64,000 nt of DNA from Yeosuana aromativorans (lineage in GTDB: Bacteria; Bacteroidota; Bacteroidia; Flavobacteriales; Flavobacteriaceae). The translations under genes and the position numbers were made by a program. The stretch spans positions 1 through 64,000 of the forward strand of contig NZ_BMNR01000001.1 of assembly GCF_014646655.1 (NCBI RefSeq), in the 5' to 3' direction. The notes beneath the pieces are model-generated. The model searched no databases. It had not been told where the DNA came from and saw only the letters and a list, made by a program, of their open reading frames with translations. Shown piece by piece: positions 53,270 through 61,242 of this stretch (within the stretch, counting starts at the first letter, position 1; every line of letters starts with the position of its first letter).

Positions 53270-53872
53270 ATGAAAAAATGGCTAATTCCAGTAATTATAA
53301 TTGTTCTTGTAATTTTTGGTATTTATAGATGGGCGGTAGGATTTAACAACACTGCCGTTAGACTAAACGAAAATGTAAGTGAAGCTTGGGGAAATGTTCA
53401 AACATCCTATCAGCGGAGAAATGACCTGATTGGAAATTTGGTAAATACTGTAAAAGGCGCGGCCGATTTTGAACGTAAAACATTAACCGATGTCATTGAA
53501 GCACGATCAAAAGCAACACAAACTACCATTGACCCTACTAATATCACACCCGAACAATTGAAACAATTCAATGAAGCCCAAGGTGGATTAAGTAGTGCTT
53601 TATCTAGATTATTGGTGACCGTAGAACGTTATCCAGAACTGAAAGCCAATCAAAATTTCTTGAAACTTCAAGACGAACTGACCAGTACTGAAAACACCAT
53701 TCAAACGGCCAGAACACGGTATAACGAAGCTATTAAACCATATAACAATCACGTCAAGACATTCCCAAACTCCATATTGGCAGGTCTCTTCCATTTTGAA
53801 GGTAAACCATATTTTGATGCTGAAGCGGGTGCTGAGAAGCCAGTGGATGTTCAATTTGATTTCAACAATTAA
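53270..53872 (+). CDS. LemA-family protein
   Basis: The 200-residue protein has one N-terminal membrane helix (LIPVIIIVLVIFGIYRWAV) and the LemA helical bundle. Its segments include VSEAWGNVQTSYQRRNDLI, the conserved Glu/Arg region AADFERKTLTDVIEARS and ARTRYNEAIKPYN. LemA proteins often accompany TPM-domain proteins, as here. Function is unknown; a membrane-linked role is likely. It is first in a three-gene operon. Confidence 0.9.
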   Translation: MKKWLIPVIIIVLVIFGIYRWAVGFNNTAVRLNENVSEAWGNVQTSYQRRNDLIGNLVNTVKGAADFERKTLTDVIEARSKATQTTIDPTNITPEQLKQFNEAQGGLSSALSRLLVTVERYPELKANQNFLKLQDELTSTENTIQTARTRYNEAIKPYNNHVKTFPNSILAGLFHFEGKPYFDAEAGAEKPVDVQFDFNN

Positions 53873-53874
53873 CC

Positions 53875-54312
53875 ATGTCTAAAGTAGAAGATTTTTTATC
53901 TAAAGACGACGAAGAGGAAATCATAGAAGCCATACGAACCGCCGAGCGCAACACCTCTGGTGAAATACGCGTGCACATTGAGAAATCCTCGAAAACTGAC
54001 CATTTTAATCGGGCTCTGGAAGTATTCCACTACTTGAAAATGGACAATACCAAAGAGCAAAATGGCGTGCTTATTTACGTGGCCGTAAAAGATAAAGCCT
54101 TTGTTATTTATGGTGATAAAGGCATCAACGATGTGGTTCCAGATAATTTTTGGGATAGCACTAAAGACATCATACAATCACATTTTAAATCGGGTCGTTT
54201 TAAAGAGGGCCTAGTTGAAGGCATCTTAAAAGCAGGAACAGTATTGGAAAAACATTTCCCATGGGAGAAAGGCGATGTCAATGAACTATCTGATGAAATC
54301 TCCAAAGGATAA
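53875..54312 (+). CDS. TPM-domain protein (short)
   Basis: The 145-residue protein consists of one TPM (TLP18.3/Psb32/MOLO-1) domain. It shows EEEIIEAIRTAERNTSGEIRV, NGVLIYVAVKDKAFVIYGD and the loop GINDVVPDNFW. No signal peptide is seen, so this copy should be cytoplasmic, in contrast to the next one. It lies 2 bp after lemA and 7 bp before the second TPM gene. Confidence 0.88.
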   Translation: MSKVEDFLSKDDEEEIIEAIRTAERNTSGEIRVHIEKSSKTDHFNRALEVFHYLKMDNTKEQNGVLIYVAVKDKAFVIYGDKGINDVVPDNFWDSTKDIIQSHFKSGRFKEGLVEGILKAGTVLEKHFPWEKGDVNELSDEISKG

Positions 54313-54319
54313 TCATATT

Positions 54320-55153
54320 ATGAACTATTTAACTTTAAGTAGAATACCTTTTAAAAACATAAAGAAAAGCATACAACCAATCATTGTTTTTGCACTGATG
54401 TTGTGCTCTGCCATTTCTTTTGCACAATTTGATATTCCACCAATACCAAAAGAACAAACCAGTGTTTATGATTATATAAACCTATTGTCAAGTTCAGAAA
54501 AAAGCGCACTTGAAAATAAGCTTATCAAATATTCTGATACTACATCAACGCAGATTGTTGTTGCTATTATTGCCACTACCAAAGGTGAGAATATAGGGTT
54601 GTTGGCACCTCGCTGGGCCCAAAAATGGGGCATTGGACAAGCTAAAGAAGATAACGGCGTTTTTATTCTGCTTGCAAAAGACAACAGAAAAATTTGGATT
54701 TCACCCGGTTATGGAGTTGAAGACAGATTGACTGCGGGTATTGTTGGCGAACTGACCAGAAATGTCATAATTCCTGAATTTAAAAAAGGTGATTATTATC
54801 AAGGAATCAACAAAGGGGTTGATGCTATCTTTGATATTTTAACGGGTGCTTATCATGGTACTAGAAAGGAGAATTCACAACCATTCCCTCCTAAGTTACT
54901 TTTTATACTGGTCATCATTTTTGTATTTATCATTATTTCCATTACAAAAAACAGGCGTGGCGGCGGTGGTAATCGCGGTAACCGACGAGGAGGTTTTGAT
55001 ATTTGGGACGCCATTATTTTAAGCAATATGGGCCGAGGAAGTTCTGGAAGCTGGGGAGGTAGCTCTGGCGGAGGCAGTTTCGGTGGTGGTGGCTTTGGTG
55101 GTGGCTTTGGCGGCGGTGGCTTTTCCGGCGGTGGTGCTGGTGGTAGCTGGTAA
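54320..55153 (+). CDS. TPM-domain membrane protein with Gly-rich tail (YgcG-like)
   Basis: The 277-residue protein has a long charged n-region and a signal peptide or anchor helix (IIVFALMLCSAISFAQ). A TPM domain follows (YINLLSSSEKSALENKL, KIWISPGYGVEDRLTAG), then a second membrane helix near 200-220 (LLFILVIIFVFIIISI). It ends in a Gly/Ser-rich tail of about 50 residues. The ATG at 54320 is chosen because the earlier in-frame ATG lies inside the previous gene. It ends the LemA-TPM-TPM operon, 23 bp from the convergent barrel gene. Confidence 0.88.
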   Translation: MNYLTLSRIPFKNIKKSIQPIIVFALMLCSAISFAQFDIPPIPKEQTSVYDYINLLSSSEKSALENKLIKYSDTTSTQIVVAIIATTKGENIGLLAPRWAQKWGIGQAKEDNGVFILLAKDNRKIWISPGYGVEDRLTAGIVGELTRNVIIPEFKKGDYYQGINKGVDAIFDILTGAYHGTRKENSQPFPPKLLFILVIIFVFIIISITKNRRGGGGNRGNRRGGFDIWDAIILSNMGRGSSGSWGGSSGGGSFGGGGFGGGFGGGGFSGGGAGGSW

Positions 55154-55176
55154 TATTGTTTCAGTTAAACCAATGG

Positions 55177-57954
55177 CTAAAAACGCCTAAAGTGCCCTTG
55201 TCTTGTTTCGCCTTTTGGTCCAAGTGTGTTAAATTTCCAACTAAAACTCAACATAAAATACTGCGTTAACACGGTACTTTGCGAATCTTCAATATAGTTT
55301 TCTGTTGCAGTTCGTCTGGCATTGGTGTTTTGGTTTAACAAATCATAAGCTTTAAGAGTGAGTGTGGCATTATCCTTTAAGAATGAATAAGCCAATGTTG
55401 CATTCCAAAACCAAGCGCTCTTTTGAAACCCTTGGGCTATGTTGGGATTGTAGTTATAAATTATATCATTGCGCCACTCAAAGTGTTTTGGTAAAAAAGT
55501 AGCCGTATTCAATTCAAAAGCATGGTATAAAAAGTCTATATCCTTAAAGGCATTAATATCATAGGTGTTTCTGGTAAAACTCAAGCGATATCTAGGACTA
55601 ATCTCAAAAACGTCTTTCCAGCTAAACCTTAAGTCAACTGATGGATCTAACGATTTGACGTTGCTTGCATATTGAATGCCGTTATTGTAGTTAATAGATT
55701 TGTTAATGTTTCCTGACATGTTAGCGCCAAAGCGTAAGGTTCTCAAACTATCTATCTTTACAGATTTTCTAAACGATACATTACCATTAATGGTATAGTT
55801 CCCGTTAACATTGGCAAATGTGGTTTCTCTTACATAGTTTGCATCGGTGGTTGTTTTGGAAACCACTCGGTTATCCTCAAAATTGGCTCTGAAAAAACTA
55901 AAAACACCTGTTCCCTTTTGCCAATCAAAACTTCTAAAACTTAAAGTTATTTGGTGAATATCTGTTGGTTTTAAATCTGGATTTCCTGTTCTTATGTTTA
56001 ATGGATTTGACACATCTCTATAAGCTTGAAGTTGATTAACCCTTGGTGGGTTGTTCCGTAATCTGTAATCCAATTCAATTCTTGATTTGGCACTAAACTT
56101 ATATTCAATATTTGAGCGCCATTGTAGGTTTTTAAATCGTCTTTTTACGTTCAGCTCTGGGCGCAATCCATCTTGGTTTTCCAACGTTCTGAACACGTAA
56201 CTGCTACCTAGCCTAATGTCCCAAATATCAGTTCTATATCTTAAAGTAAGTTCTGGCCTAATTTGTTCATTTATATACTTAAAATCCGTACTTAAATCTG
56301 TGTTGAAATTAGAAAATTCATTATTGCTAACATCCTTGTCATAAGTACTTCTTGTGTTGTCACTTTTATTTCTTTGGTAATTATATTCTGCATCAAAAAA
56401 CAGTTTTTTGCCTACCAAAGGAATTCTATACCGTATTTCAGAATTGAAATTGTTATCCTTATTGGAAACGTCGGCAAATTGATCTCTTACAGTACTTTCA
56501 GGATTATCACCATAAACATTTGATACCGAATTCAAGAAATCCTTACGCGTATCTGTTTTTATTTCGTTTTCTATACTGAACCTTAAAAATGAGCCATTAC
56601 TTCCAAATCGTTTGGTTATATCTATATCATTATTGAAATTTCTACTAATTGAATTCACAACAGAATTTGACGAGTAGTCATTGGTACGAACATTTGATTC
56701 ATCAAAAGAAGATTCATCTTGGCTAAAGACTGTTTCACTAGTACCATAAGAAAATGTTGGTCTCACATTGATCAATAAGGTTGAATCTGGCTTGATATCA
56801 AATTCCATATTGGCCCTATGATTATCATTGTCATTATAATTTGAGGTGTTGGACTTTGTGAAAAATCTGGAATCTGGTAAAATATTTTCACGTTCCCTGA
56901 TTGTGTTGTTGTTGGAACTACTTTTTGAATAGAAATAATCGGCACTCATATCTTTCCCGTCGCCCAATTTATCTGCATAGTTCAAACCGTAGTTTCTTGA
57001 GGTTGTGATGCCTTGGCCTCCCCCAAATGAACGCCCGTCAACACTAAAACTACCATTGCTATTGAATCTTATAGAATTTCCTCCAAACATTTTCATGATT
57101 TCACCAAAACTAAATCCTGGTGAATTGGTATTATTGCCTCCCGCCAACACACTAATACGTTGGTCATTATCAAAATGATTGAACATACCTGCAAACTCAT
57201 AGCGTTTATTGGTTCCAGCTCCAGCAGACAACTTGCCAAAATTTCCTTTATTGTTTTCTTTCTTAATGGTTAAATTAATGGTTTTATTTTCATTATCACC
57301 TTTTTCTCCGGAAAAAGCCTGAGCTTTGGTTTTGGTATCCACAACTTGTATTTTTTCAATAATATCTTTGGACAGATTTCGGGTTGTAATGGTAGGATCA
57401 CTTCCAAAAAAAGGTTTCCCATTAACCAATATTTTATTGACTGGTTTCCCGTTGACCGTGATAGAACCATCTTCGGCAACTTCAACACCTGGTAATACTT
57501 TTAATACATCTTCAACATTGGCATCCTTTTTTGTTTCAAATGATTTTACACTAAACTCAAGCGTATCTTTTTTAATGGTTATGGGTGGTTGCGCATTAAC
57601 TACAATTTCATCTAGTGCATTGGTGCTTACTTGAAGTTGAATGGTACCCAAATTAATTTTTGATTTTTTTAAATCAACCAATTTATGATAGGTTTGATAC
57701 CCTACATAAGAAATATAAAGATTAGCAGACGCATCATTTGTTTTGTCTTCCAATTTAATTTTTCCGTCTCTGTCAGTTATAGTATAAGCAATCAAAGAAC
57801 TATCTTTTACCCGTTGCAAATAAACCGTTGCGGCCTCAAGAGGCGTTTGGTCATCTTCAGATATAAGTTTTCCAGAAATTTCAAAAGGATTGTTTTGAGC
57901 AAAAAGGTTGGTAAAAAATAGCAATAAAATAACTCCAAAATAATATTTCTTCAT
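55177..57954 (-). CDS. Outer-membrane beta-barrel receptor-like protein
   Basis: The 925-residue protein has a signal peptide (MKKYYFGVILLLFFTNLFAQ), a carboxypeptidase-regulatory-like domain at about 26-110 (ISGKLISEDDQTPLEAATVY), a plug-like domain (DVLKVLPGVEVAEDGSITVN) at about 140-230 and a long beta-barrel. The plug motifs place it with the TonB-dependent-receptor-like family, but I see no clear TonB box, so active transport is unproven. It carries no SusD partner. The last strand ends in RRF rather than a typical Phe terminus. Confidence 0.85.
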   Translation of the reverse strand: MKKYYFGVILLLFFTNLFAQNNPFEISGKLISEDDQTPLEAATVYLQRVKDSSLIAYTITDRDGKIKLEDKTNDASANLYISYVGYQTYHKLVDLKKSKINLGTIQLQVSTNALDEIVVNAQPPITIKKDTLEFSVKSFETKKDANVEDVLKVLPGVEVAEDGSITVNGKPVNKILVNGKPFFGSDPTITTRNLSKDIIEKIQVVDTKTKAQAFSGEKGDNENKTINLTIKKENNKGNFGKLSAGAGTNKRYEFAGMFNHFDNDQRISVLAGGNNTNSPGFSFGEIMKMFGGNSIRFNSNGSFSVDGRSFGGGQGITTSRNYGLNYADKLGDGKDMSADYFYSKSSSNNNTIRERENILPDSRFFTKSNTSNYNDNDNHRANMEFDIKPDSTLLINVRPTFSYGTSETVFSQDESSFDESNVRTNDYSSNSVVNSISRNFNNDIDITKRFGSNGSFLRFSIENEIKTDTRKDFLNSVSNVYGDNPESTVRDQFADVSNKDNNFNSEIRYRIPLVGKKLFFDAEYNYQRNKSDNTRSTYDKDVSNNEFSNFNTDLSTDFKYINEQIRPELTLRYRTDIWDIRLGSSYVFRTLENQDGLRPELNVKRRFKNLQWRSNIEYKFSAKSRIELDYRLRNNPPRVNQLQAYRDVSNPLNIRTGNPDLKPTDIHQITLSFRSFDWQKGTGVFSFFRANFEDNRVVSKTTTDANYVRETTFANVNGNYTINGNVSFRKSVKIDSLRTLRFGANMSGNINKSINYNNGIQYASNVKSLDPSVDLRFSWKDVFEISPRYRLSFTRNTYDINAFKDIDFLYHAFELNTATFLPKHFEWRNDIIYNYNPNIAQGFQKSAWFWNATLAYSFLKDNATLTLKAYDLLNQNTNARRTATENYIEDSQSTVLTQYFMLSFSWKFNTLGPKGETRQGHFRRF

Positions 57955-58067
57955 TGGTTTTTTGGCTTAGCTTGTTTGACCAATTAAAAATTAAATGGTT
58001 TAATGCTAATATTCGTTTTATGAAAATATTAACATTTACAACTAAAAAATATAAAGTTTAGGGAAAC

Positions 58068-59372
58068 CTATTTTTTTCGCATATAAACACTTATGGGCAC
58101 TCCCGTAAAATCAAAATGCTCTCGTAGTTTGTTTTCCAAAAAGCGCTTATATGGGTCTTTTACATATTGTGGTAAGTTACAGAAGAATGCAAACTGTGGC
58201 TGTGGTGTAGGCAATTGCATGATGTATTTTATTTTAACATATTTTGCTTTATACGCCGGTGGCGGATAATTTTCAATAATAGGCAACAAAATTTCATTGA
58301 GTTTGCTGGTCTTTATTTTTTTTGTTCGATTTTTATATACCTCAACAGCTGTTTCAATGGCTTTATAAATACGCTGTTTTGTAAGTGCCGACATAAATAT
58401 AATTGGCACATCGGTAAACGGTTCCATTTGCTTTTTGATGGCTTTCTCATATTCTTTGACAGACTTATGGTCTTTTTCAACCAAATCCCATTTATTGACC
58501 AAAACTACAATGCCCTTACGATTGCGTTCTGCCAGCCAAAATATATTTTGCACCTGTCCGTCAAAACCCCTGTTGGCATCTAATACAATCAAGCAGACAT
58601 CGCAATGCTCAATGGCACGGACACTGCGCATCACAGAATAAAACTCCAAATCTTCTTTAACCTTGGCTTTTCGTCTAATTCCAGCTGTATCAACTAAATT
58701 AAACTCAAAACCAAAACTGCTGTACTTGGTGTCAATGGAATCACGTGTGGTTCCTGCAATATCTGTTACAATATATCTATCCTCACCCATCAACGCATTG
58801 ATAAAAGATGATTTTCCGGCATTAGGTCTACCTACAACTGCAAATCGCGGCAAAGCTTCTTCAACCACAGTTTCTTTTTCCGGTAAAGCTTTCACCAAAT
58901 CATCCAGTAATTCTCCCGTACCACTTCCACTTATACTGGCAATAGAGTAATAATCTCCCAATCCCAGTGAATAAAACTCAACGGCATCTTCGGCTCGTTT
59001 GGCATTATCAACTTTGTTGACTACCAAAAAGACTGGTTTATTGACCTTTCTCAATAAATTAGCAACATCCTCATCCATGCCGGTAACTCCTGATTCCACG
59101 TCTACCATAAAGATAATGGCATCGGCTTCATCAATGGCCAGTTCTACTTGCTTATCTATTTCAGCTTCAAAAACATCATCACTACCCAACACATAGCCAC
59201 CGGTGTCAATAAGGGAAAACTCCTTGCCGTTCCAATCGCTTTTTCCGTAATGCCTATCTCTAGTAACGCCGCTAACAGCATCTACAATAGCTTCCCGCCG
59301 TTGGATTAAGCGGTTGAAAAACGTTGACTTACCTACATTGGGACGTCCTACTATGGCAACTATATTACTCAT
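58068..59372 (-). CDS. der: Ribosome-assembly GTPase Der
   Basis: Der helps mature the 50S ribosomal subunit. Two tandem G domains are present: the first P-loop GRPNVGKST at about 8-16, the second GRPNAGKSS near 183. Each has DTGG/DTAG and NKVD/NKWD motifs. A C-terminal KH-like domain follows. The 434-residue length is usual. The ATG at 59372 gives the standard MSNIVAIVG start; an ATG two codons upstream is possible. Its gene lies near that of Era, another ribosome GTPase. Confidence 0.96.
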   Translation of the reverse strand: MSNIVAIVGRPNVGKSTFFNRLIQRREAIVDAVSGVTRDRHYGKSDWNGKEFSLIDTGGYVLGSDDVFEAEIDKQVELAIDEADAIIFMVDVESGVTGMDEDVANLLRKVNKPVFLVVNKVDNAKRAEDAVEFYSLGLGDYYSIASISGSGTGELLDDLVKALPEKETVVEEALPRFAVVGRPNAGKSSFINALMGEDRYIVTDIAGTTRDSIDTKYSSFGFEFNLVDTAGIRRKAKVKEDLEFYSVMRSVRAIEHCDVCLIVLDANRGFDGQVQNIFWLAERNRKGIVVLVNKWDLVEKDHKSVKEYEKAIKKQMEPFTDVPIIFMSALTKQRIYKAIETAVEVYKNRTKKIKTSKLNEILLPIIENYPPPAYKAKYVKIKYIMQLPTPQPQFAFFCNLPQYVKDPYKRFLENKLREHFDFTGVPISVYMRKK

Positions 59373-59543
59373 AATCATTAAATTGTTTGCAAACAGTTTA
59401 AAACTGATTTATTGAAAACTGTATTCTAGGATATTTTGCAAAAATAGGAAATATACCTAACGAATCATCTTTTTTAATAAAGATTAGTTCTGTTTACAAT
59501 TTGAAGAAAAAATACTATTTTACTGTTCGCTAAACAAACTTGT

Positions 59544-60071
59544 ATGTCAACTACTAATACCATCGTATTGCGACCTCGTTTTAAAATGGAACTTAAACGG
59601 GATAATGAATCGGTCTTAAAGGAATTTGAAATGGCCAAATTCACACAAAACAATTTTATAATCACGAGAATAGACGACCACGTTTTTATTAAATATCCAA
59701 AACACAAACAGCACTTTTGGTCACCCCAACTTCATCTTGAAATCAATGAAATATCAAGTAATTCATGTTTGGTGTATGGGTTGTTTGGCCCAAACCCTAC
59801 GGTATGGACACTGTTTATGTTTTTACACTTTATGGTTGCAGGGTTGTTTATAGCCTTTAGTATTTGGGCCTATACAAATTGGAGGTTACATTCCAACTAT
59901 GCCTTACAAGTAAGTTTAATGCTTTTTATGGTGATTGCTTGGTTTGTACTGTATTTTGCGGGAAGTATTGGCAAGGCATCCAGCAAAAAAGACATGCATG
60001 AACTACAAGAATTTATGGACAGTATCATAAAAAATAAACCCCAATTTGAACAATCAGGGTTTATAGACTAA
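59544..60071 (+). CDS. Two-helix membrane protein between der and era, function unknown
   Basis: The 175-residue protein has an N-terminal soluble half of about 85 residues, then two membrane helices (MFLHFMVAGLFIAFSIWA, ALQVSLMLFMVIAWFVLYF), then a short charged tail ending QSGFID. I recognise no family. It has a good ATG, no overlaps and diverges from der. It is convergent with era, 147 bp away. The membrane topology suggests both ends face the same side. Confidence 0.65.
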   Translation: MSTTNTIVLRPRFKMELKRDNESVLKEFEMAKFTQNNFIITRIDDHVFIKYPKHKQHFWSPQLHLEINEISSNSCLVYGLFGPNPTVWTLFMFLHFMVAGLFIAFSIWAYTNWRLHSNYALQVSLMLFMVIAWFVLYFAGSIGKASSKKDMHELQEFMDSIIKNKPQFEQSGFID

Positions 60072-60218
60072 TTCAAAAAAGTTAAATATTTTTTGGTAAT
60101 TAAAAACAGTACCAAGCACCAAACTTATTTTGTACTGCAAACATTTTATAAATTACACACAAAAGTGAGGTATGGATTTTAACTGAATGTTACCTAATTA
60201 AGAAATTTATATTAGGAA

Positions 60219-61100
60219 TTACTTTTGATTGTAACCAAAACGTTTTAGCTGATTTGCATTAGAGCGCCAGTTCTTATTTACCTTAACATACAATTCTATA
60301 TGGATTTGTTTGCCAAAAAACGTTTCCAAATCTTTTCTGGCCTCAACACCTACTCGTTTTAAAGCCGTTCCTTTATGGCCAATGATGATGCCTTTTTGCG
60401 TATCGCGCTCAACCATAATCACAGAACGAACGCGGATAATGTTTTCTTCCTCAAAAAATTCTTCTGTATCCACCTCTACAGCATAAGGGATTTCCTTTTT
60501 ATAGTGAAGCAATATTTTTTCGCGAATGGTTTCATTGATAAAAAAACGCTCTGGCTTATCTGTTAATTGGTCTTTTGGATAAAACGGAGGTGACTCTGGA
60601 AGCAACTCAATGATTCTGTTTAACACTTCCTTTACATTAAATCCTTCCAAAGCAGAAATAGGAAAAATTTCGGCATTAGGCACTTTTTCTGTCCAAAGCT
60701 GTACTTGATTTTCCAATTGTTCTTGATTAGACTTATCAATTTTATTCAACAATAACAACACCGGTATTTTTGAATGTGTGATTTTATTGAAAAACGCTTC
60801 GTCTTTTAATTCCTGCTCGCCTATTTCAACTATATATAACAATACATCGGCATCCTCAAAGGCAGATTTTACAAAATCCATCATGGATTCCTGAAGTTCA
60901 TAAGCGGGTTTTATGATACCTGGCGTATCAGACAAAACCACTTGAAAATCATCACCATTTACAATACCTAAAATACGATGCCTGGTGGTCTGCGCTTTAG
61001 ATGTAATGATAGATAGCTTCTCTCCAACAAATGCATTCATAAGGGTAGACTTACCCACATTTGGATTTCCTATGATATTAACAAAACCTGCTTTATGCAT
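60219..61100 (-). CDS. era: GTPase Era
   Basis: Era binds 16S rRNA and assists 30S assembly. The G domain has P-loop GNPNVGKST (residues 12-20), DTPG at about 58 and NKID near 117. The C-terminal KH domain has GHKGTALKRVGVEARKDLE. The 293-residue length is normal. It diverges from the tricorn-like protease gene with a 142-bp gap and converges on the membrane protein gene. Confidence 0.96.
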   Translation of the reverse strand: MHKAGFVNIIGNPNVGKSTLMNAFVGEKLSIITSKAQTTRHRILGIVNGDDFQVVLSDTPGIIKPAYELQESMMDFVKSAFEDADVLLYIVEIGEQELKDEAFFNKITHSKIPVLLLLNKIDKSNQEQLENQVQLWTEKVPNAEIFPISALEGFNVKEVLNRIIELLPESPPFYPKDQLTDKPERFFINETIREKILLHYKKEIPYAVEVDTEEFFEEENIIRVRSVIMVERDTQKGIIIGHKGTALKRVGVEARKDLETFFGKQIHIELYVKVNKNWRSNANQLKRFGYNQK

Positions 61101-61242
61101 ACCAACTTAAATTAAATGACAAATATAGCACTAATAGATTTGCAACTAAAAAGTAAATTGTCTTATTGAATATTCTTTGTTTAGGACAACTTTTATTTTT
61201 TAGAATTATAGTAACTTGTTAACCTAATTTTTATCAATCAAA

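Noticed and set aside
58052-58077. Hairpin TAGG-GAAA-CCTA with T-run overlapping the der stop codon
   Set aside because: The stem is only 4 bp and faces the strand with no upstream gene. It is too weak to call a terminator.
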